This document shows, one piece after another, positions 59,629 through 64,000 of a stretch of DNA of 64,000 nucleotides (the first letter of the stretch is position 1; every line of letters begins with the position of its first letter). Where the stretch lies: positions 281 to 64,280 of the forward strand of contig NZ_VTEX01000006.1 in the NCBI RefSeq assembly GCF_008180865.1, in the 5' to 3' direction. The notes beneath the pieces were generated by a model. The model saw only the letters and a list, made by a program, of their open reading frames with translations, did not search any database and was not told the origin of the DNA. The translations under genes and the position numbers were made by a program. This DNA comes from Rossellomorea aquimaris. Lineage in GTDB: Bacteria > Bacillota > Bacilli > Bacillales > Bacillaceae_B.

Positions 59629-60561
59629 ATGAAGTGGAATGCTGCTATTCGAAAGCCTTTTCTAATGAGAGTCTGGGAGAACTATCCGAAGATTTGGAAA
59701 TTTATGATCGATGTAGGCATTTTGGTAAAGTACAAAACATTGAATATAAAAAAGCTGCCTAAAACATTAACATTGCCCAGTTCTACGGTTCTCTATATAG
59801 ATTCTGAGGAAAATCGGGGAAGGGCACTAATGATCAGCAATGGGGTGACCCAAAAAAGGCTCGATCGATTCTGGTCCATGGCTGTGAAGAAAATGAATCC
59901 CGACCTGGTCATCGATGTAGGCGTGAATTATGGGGAGTGTATCTTCTCTACTCAATATTCACCCGAGACCAGGATAATAGGCGTGGAGGCGAACAGCCGT
60001 TTAATACCTTTTATTGAACAATCGAAAGAAGCACATCCTAACCGGTCACAAATAGCAATCTACAATGCAATCGCCTCGGATAAAGACAATGAAGAAACGG
60101 TTTTCTATGTTGATAGGCATTGGTCTGGTACCTCTTCAGCCACTTATGAACCTTCTCATAAGTTAATAGATAAGGTACCTGTCCAGTCCATCACCATCGA
60201 TACCCTTTGTCATGATCAAACCTATGAAACAGTCCTTTTTAAAGTGGATGTTGAGGGATATGAAGCGTTTGTCTTAAAAGGGATGATTAACCTTTTCAAA
60301 ACAAGTAAGTCAATCCTTGGATTCATTGAATTCAATAGTGAATACCTTGAAAAGCTGGGTATCAGTGTAGATGAGTTTCTCCTGTTTCTACAAACGTACT
60401 TTACGATTTACGTATATAAGGAAGACCATAGTTTGGTAAAGGCAGCCCATTACAACTACATGGACCTGAAAAATTTGTTTGGAACGGATTATATTCATAC
60501 TGATTTTTTATTGATGAGTGATGAATCCTTTATGGAACGGATGCATATAAACTATGTGTAA
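59629..60561 (+). CDS. FkbM-family methyltransferase
   Basis: A 310-residue SAM-dependent methyltransferase of the FkbM type, which usually methylates hydroxyls of sugars or polyketides. Motif I is LVIDVGVNYGECIFS (about residues 101-115), the acidic ribose contact is IIGVEANSR, and the FkbM block is FKVDVEGYEAFVLKGM (about 204-219). The first 80 residues form a helical N-terminal part. It follows AAAGGGGGG. No glycosyltransferase or capsule genes are nearby, so the substrate is open; it is an isolated gene. Confidence 0.88.
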   Translation: MKWNAAIRKPFLMRVWENYPKIWKFMIDVGILVKYKTLNIKKLPKTLTLPSSTVLYIDSEENRGRALMISNGVTQKRLDRFWSMAVKKMNPDLVIDVGVNYGECIFSTQYSPETRIIGVEANSRLIPFIEQSKEAHPNRSQIAIYNAIASDKDNEETVFYVDRHWSGTSSATYEPSHKLIDKVPVQSITIDTLCHDQTYETVLFKVDVEGYEAFVLKGMINLFKTSKSILGFIEFNSEYLEKLGISVDEFLLFLQTYFTIYVYKEDHSLVKAAHYNYMDLKNLFGTDYIHTDFLLMSDESFMERMHINYV

Positions 60562-60637
60562 AGCTTCACCTCAACATGGGGGGATTATTAAATTCTTGAC
60601 AGGCTAGGTGATACGCCTGTACCTAGGTCAGTAAATG

Positions 60638-60668
60638 AGAAATCCGTCTCACCCAGAGACGGATTTCT
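60638..60668. terminator. Bidirectional terminator FkbM gene / ydbT
   Basis: AGAAATCCGTCTC (60638-60650) pairs perfectly with GAGACGGATTTCT (60656-60668) between convergent genes, with a short A/T tail on each side. It overlaps the ydbT stop region. Confidence 0.75.
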
Positions 60669-62079
60669 TATGATACCATTCATAAAAAATACCAGCTTCC
60701 TCTTTCGAAACCCCAAACAACAAACTCTCATGACTCGGATTCGCTCGATTGGAGAACATGATGGTAGCCACTCCGAACTTACGATCAAGCCAGGCATGTT
60801 TCACAGTCACCTGCTGGATCCGGTCCCGATGGGTGACGAAGGTTTCGTTCAACCAGCCTCCCTTTCGAATTTGGACGGTTTGATTGTGGCGGGTGTAGCT
60901 TGTAAACCAGTAATCCAGGATTCTAAGGAGGATGGATACTCCAAAGACAATGCCTGCAATCCATATCCATTCCATCTTAAAGATCCATAGGCCCACTACA
61001 GCAGCAATCGTCAAATAATACGGTTGGAAAAGCTTCAGCCAAAGGACCTTTAGTGGGAAGCGTTCCATCTCCTCTTTGATCGGGTAGTGGGGAAGGATGG
61101 TGTGCAGCATATCATAAGCTTCACGTTTTGGCATAAAGGGATATAAAGAACTTATTTCCTCTTTTTCACCTTCGGAGGAGCCGGCACTGATCAACTTGAT
61201 CGAAACAAGCCCGAGCATCCTCTTCACAATGGATTGTTCCACTCTGACAGCCTGTACTTTATTCTTTGAAATCGAGTAGCTTACCTCATTCCCTATCCCT
61301 TTATCGATATAAATCCGTTCCTGGTCATCACTAATGACATAGTTTCCATACTTCATATACGTTTTTACAAAGCCGATGAAGATGGACAGGATCATGGCAG
61401 CGATAAAAAGGACGATCAGGATCCACACATGATCGAGCAAGTAGTGCCAGGCACTTTCTGCTGATTCTTCGATGGAAAAGAATTCGGCCAAATTGAAATA
61501 GATGGCACTCAGTAATGGGAAGATCGCCAGGAAACTGAGTGACGTGAAGGAGGCTTTAATCAGGTCTTTCCTGGTTGCTTGAAAGTGTACCGTGCGTTCC
61601 GGCTTTATACCATCTTTTGATTCATCTCTGTTTTGTTTCTGTTCGAGATAAGATAAAATGCGAACTTTCTCTCGTTGTGTGATGACGGGAAATTCAAATT
61701 GGGCATTTTCTCCACTCGTCCCTGTCTCCATGGTTAAAGAAGTTAATCCAAACCAGCGATGAATGAAGGTCGTATTGGATCGATGGCTGTGGATCCGATC
61801 CCAGGAGACCGTTTTTTGTTTTTTAACGAACATCCCTTCTCTGAAAAGGATGGTTTTATTACTTAATTCATAGCGGTTGAAAATCCACTTGGCAAAGATC
61901 GACAGGACAGACACCGCTGTTGCAGCCAACAGGGCGTAGCGGCCCCATATCACCCACCCGGCTGTAGAATTCGACTTCAGCAGGAACAGGAGGATATAGA
62001 ACCCGAATAGGCCCTTCGCGGTTGAAACTAACTCCACGATGATATAGGCAGGGTGATATCGTTTGACAGGATGGGTCAT
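60649..62079 (-). CDS. ydbT: YdbT-like bacterial PH-domain membrane protein
   Basis: A 476-residue membrane protein with about six hydrophobic segments in pairs and two or three bacterial PH (bPH2) domains between them, e.g. after FVKKQKTVSWDRIHSHRSNT and DDQERIYIDKGIGNEVSYSI. In B. subtilis, YdbS and YdbT form a pair that has been linked to protection against antimicrobial compounds. Here the start overlaps the ydbS stop (ATGA), and the partner lies upstream. Length is similar to the family. Confidence 0.88.
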   Translation of the reverse strand: MTHPVKRYHPAYIIVELVSTAKGLFGFYILLFLLKSNSTAGWVIWGRYALLAATAVSVLSIFAKWIFNRYELSNKTILFREGMFVKKQKTVSWDRIHSHRSNTTFIHRWFGLTSLTMETGTSGENAQFEFPVITQREKVRILSYLEQKQNRDESKDGIKPERTVHFQATRKDLIKASFTSLSFLAIFPLLSAIYFNLAEFFSIEESAESAWHYLLDHVWILIVLFIAAMILSIFIGFVKTYMKYGNYVISDDQERIYIDKGIGNEVSYSISKNKVQAVRVEQSIVKRMLGLVSIKLISAGSSEGEKEEISSLYPFMPKREAYDMLHTILPHYPIKEEMERFPLKVLWLKLFQPYYLTIAAVVGLWIFKMEWIWIAGIVFGVSILLRILDYWFTSYTRHNQTVQIRKGGWLNETFVTHRDRIQQVTVKHAWLDRKFGVATIMFSNRANPSHESLLFGVSKEEAGIFYEWYHKKSVSG

Positions 62080-62594
62080 GCTCCTATTTCTCCTTCTTTT
62101 GAATCTTTATCCCGAATCTTTGCGAAGGTACCAATTTCCGCTTTCAATATCTTCGCTACATTTGCCGGTATGGCAGGTATTTTGTGACTGGAAGTCGTTG
62201 TCCCGATTTCAAGGTCATAAAGGTCGTAGCGACGCAGGATGGGTCCCTGCTCTGTACGGACGTATTCCACTTTCTCTATGGGTATCAGGATATGCTGCTG
62301 CTGAAACTTCCCGAATTTCAACTGAACGAATTCCTCATCGACCTGATAGCGCCAGGTTCTTTGCAGATAAATGGGTTCAATGAAGATGGAGAAAATGGAA
62401 GAGACAATGAACAGCCCTCCAAGAATGTAAAGAACGATCCCGATCCAGTCGTACCAATCGAATCGGTCACTGCATATCATTAGGGCTCCTATGATGAGCA
62501 GTGCTGTTGTATGTACGATCGTGTTGGATATTCGCCAAACTTTAGTGGCTTTTATTGATATGGTTTGTGTTGGTTCAGGTATGTTTATGTACAT
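62076..62594 (-). CDS. ydbS: YdbS-like bacterial PH-domain membrane protein
   Basis: A 172-residue protein with two adjacent membrane helices (about 25-65) followed by one bPH2 domain, seen in RYQVDEEFVQLKFGKFQQQH, PIEKVEYVRTEQGPILRRYD and YDLEIGTTTSSHKIPAI. It is the small partner of YdbT and its ATG is 7 bases after AGGTGA. It is translationally coupled to ydbT. Confidence 0.88.
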   Translation of the reverse strand: MYINIPEPTQTISIKATKVWRISNTIVHTTALLIIGALMICSDRFDWYDWIGIVLYILGGLFIVSSIFSIFIEPIYLQRTWRYQVDEEFVQLKFGKFQQQHILIPIEKVEYVRTEQGPILRRYDLYDLEIGTTTSSHKIPAIPANVAKILKAEIGTFAKIRDKDSKEGEIGA

Positions 62595-62660
62595 TTTTTC
62601 ACCTCTGACTTAAAATACGTGTTTAATATAAGAAAAGTTTCAGATACTGGAAAATAATAG

Positions 62661-62685
62661 TTGTAAAAAGGGTTTCATTTTACAA
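62661..62685. promoter_or_regulatory. Inverted repeat between ydbS and the LXG operon
   Basis: TTGTAAAA (62661-62668) pairs with TTTTACAA (62678-62685), nine bases apart, in the 278-base divergent intergenic region. It is a possible operator for one of the two divergent operons; no known consensus is met. Confidence 0.4.
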
Positions 62686-62872
62686 AAATTGTGATACTTA
62701 ATTAATAGTTCGTATTATTCATTGATAAATAATATATCGAATAGGTAAAAAGGATTACTTGCATATACTAAAAATAAACAGATTCTATCATTCTGACAAA
62801 ATTTCATCCGTGTTATAGTTAAAAAGATTGGAAAATTTTATGAATTAGAGTAATCAATTGAGGTGAAGGTTC

Positions 62873-63223
62873 TTGTCTTTATATTTTTACTACGGGTTGT
62901 TAAGTGAAAAACGTGAGCAACTTCAAAGGCTTCAGACATGTCAGAGCAAACTTCAAGGGAACAAACAGGAATTTTCAAGTTATCGGGAATCCATTACAAA
63001 TCCTGAATTATCTGGATTCACCTGGCAAGGGACGCTTGCAAATAAATTTGATGAAATAAGGTTTGAAGGAATGCTTCATTACTTTACAGATATTGAAAAT
63101 AACCAGTTTAGTGAAGTGTTCTCTATGCTGAGCAGTAAGATGCAAACTATAAGAAGTGAAATCCAGGCGATTGAACAGACCATTCATAGGTTGGAATCTG
63201 AAGCTGAAGCAACAGTTGATTAG
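62873..63223 (+). CDS. DUF5082 (YwqH-like) LXG-operon small helical protein
   Basis: A 116-residue helical protein of the YwqH/DUF5082 type, found as the first gene of LXG toxin operons. Two long amphipathic helices flank GFTWQGTLANKFDE, a W-x-G-like turn as in WXG100 proteins. These small proteins act as chaperone-like partners that help present LXG toxins to the type VII secretion system. The TTG start lies after GAGGTGAAGG. It is 36 bases from the next gene. Confidence 0.88.
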   Translation: MSLYFYYGLLSEKREQLQRLQTCQSKLQGNKQEFSSYRESITNPELSGFTWQGTLANKFDEIRFEGMLHYFTDIENNQFSEVFSMLSSKMQTIRSEIQAIEQTIHRLESEAEATVD

Positions 63224-63259
63224 AAAGATAAGTATTTAATATAGCGGGAGGTAGCTTGT

Positions 63260-63538
63260 ATGGGTAATGAAATCAGAGTAGTGCAAGGTGAGATAGGCCA
63301 CCACCTTTCAAAAATTAAATCCTCTGCAGAATCTCTTCAACCGGATGTACCTAGTCACATTGGACATGAAAATCGCCTGGAAGTGGTAACAAAATTGAAC
63401 GAGTTGAATCAAAGCATGGAACAGATGGTACAGAGTTATAAAGAATTGCTTATGCGAAATGAAGAATTGACACGACAGGCTGTCCAGGATATGGCGGATG
63501 CCGATCAGGAACTGTCTTCATATATCAAAGCCAGGTAA
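63260..63538 (+). CDS. DUF5344 (YwqI-like) LXG-operon small helical protein
   Basis: A 92-residue mostly helical protein matching DUF5344/YwqI, the second small partner of LXG toxins. It has a helix with heptad pattern around LNELNQSMEQMVQSYKELLM and no signal peptide. The ATG follows GGGAGG by 9 bases. The next gene, the LXG toxin, starts 14 bases after its stop. Confidence 0.88.
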   Translation: MGNEIRVVQGEIGHHLSKIKSSAESLQPDVPSHIGHENRLEVVTKLNELNQSMEQMVQSYKELLMRNEELTRQAVQDMADADQELSSYIKAR

Positions 63539-63552
63539 GGAGAGAAGTTGGG

Positions 63553-64000
63553 ATGAAAACACTGGATGTCATGTCTCTGGATTCAGGAATAGAACAAGTG
63601 CTTCGAAAGTTAACCCAGCAAAAAGAACAGATGATCGAAATCGAATCAGCCATAAATGACTTTATTTCTCAAGATGCCTCTTTTAAAGGAAAAGGGGGGC
63701 AATCGATACGGTCTTTTTATCAGGATTCTCATCAATCCTTTCTGGAGTTCTATCAGCAAATGGTGACAACATATGAATCTACCCTGAAAGCTATTAAAAA
63801 TGAATTACAAGGGTTGGAGCCAGCCCAAAATGGATATATACAGGAAAGCTTTTTACAGAATGATATGGAAAACGGATTGAATCGGGGAAGAGATGTGGTC
63901 ATGGACTTAACAAGTGAGTCCAATGAAACGATTCAAAGTGTTCAAGATATCGTCGCGTTACCAAGATTACAGGATGATTCTTTTCTTCAGCAGGTTCACG
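63553..64000 (+). CDS. LXG-domain polymorphic toxin, N-terminal part (cut by window)
   Basis: At least 149 residues are in the window; the frame is open at the right edge. The N-terminus MKTLDVMSLDSGIEQVLRKL and FKGKGGQSIRSFYQDSHQSF are typical of the LXG domain, a long WXG100-like helical targeting domain for type VII secretion. The toxic C-terminal domain, which defines the activity (for example nuclease or NADase), lies outside the window, as does any immunity gene. The ATG follows AAGGAGAG at a 9-base spacing. Confidence 0.9.
   Translation, partial: MKTLDVMSLDSGIEQVLRKLTQQKEQMIEIESAINDFISQDASFKGKGGQSIRSFYQDSHQSFLEFYQQMVTTYESTLKAIKNELQGLEPAQNGYIQESFLQNDMENGLNRGRDVVMDLTSESNETIQSVQDIVALPRLQDDSFLQQVH

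Overview
The window is a near-origin chromosomal segment of a spore-forming Bacillaceae bacterium. The gene order around dnaA, the sporulation genes (spo0J, soj, yyaC, spoIIIJ/yidC-jag), WalRK with its accessory genes, Noc, and an LXG toxin module all point there. GC is low to moderate, RBSs are strong AGGAGG types, and TTG/GTG starts are common. A relative of the Bacillus aquimaris/Rossellomorea group is my guess from memory of gene order, not something the sequence proves.

Layout. Bases 1-11,600 hold the origin and the leftward (minus-strand) replication arm: dnaA, dnaN, the S4 protein YaaA, recF, remB, gyrB, gyrA, a degenerate HD-GYP protein, then two rrn promoters and the first 75 bases of a 16S rRNA gene. 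The origin is bipartite. One DnaA-box cluster lies upstream of dnaA, and a second lies between dnaA and dnaN beside a GC motif, DnaA-trios and an AT-rich unwinding region. From 11,600 to about 38,000 the plus-strand core runs: rpmH, rnpA, yidC, jag, mnmE, mnmG, rsmG, noc, soj, spo0J, DUF554, (yyaC), mscS, DUF951, ychF, rpsF-ssb-rpsR, a chemoreceptor, yybS-gdpP-rplI, dnaC, (an ABC exporter) and purA. Between the ABC exporter and purA is a 0.9-kb gene-free stretch with palindromic dispersed repeats.

Bases 38,170-43,062 are accessory. A K+ channel diverges from a four-gene operon: an unknown protein, a small acidic Gly-tailed lipoprotein, a glutathionylspermidine-synthase-like ATP-grasp ligase, and DUF350. 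A NERD-domain protein follows, preceded by five iterons phased at 20-21 bp. This operon is the best candidate for a poorly described system. Next come a Lys-Glu-Asp-Phe tRNA cluster, a LysM/G5/M23 peptidase with a perfect WalR-type site far upstream, the walRKHIJ-htrC operon, a CxxH/CxxC peptide gene, a dense DnaA-box cluster, and rlmH.

Bases 53,600-64,000 form a more variable flank: a dihydrouridine synthase, YiaA/B, a berberine-bridge-type FAD oxidase, mqo behind a structured leader, an unknown 163-aa protein, an FkbM methyltransferase, the YdbS/YdbT PH-domain pair, and the start of an LXG polymorphic-toxin operon cut by the window end.

The genes jointly cover replication initiation and its control (DnaA boxes at the origin and at two further clusters), chromosome segregation (Soj/Spo0J with parS sites in spo0J and walK), tRNA modification, c-di-AMP turnover, and cell-wall homeostasis.
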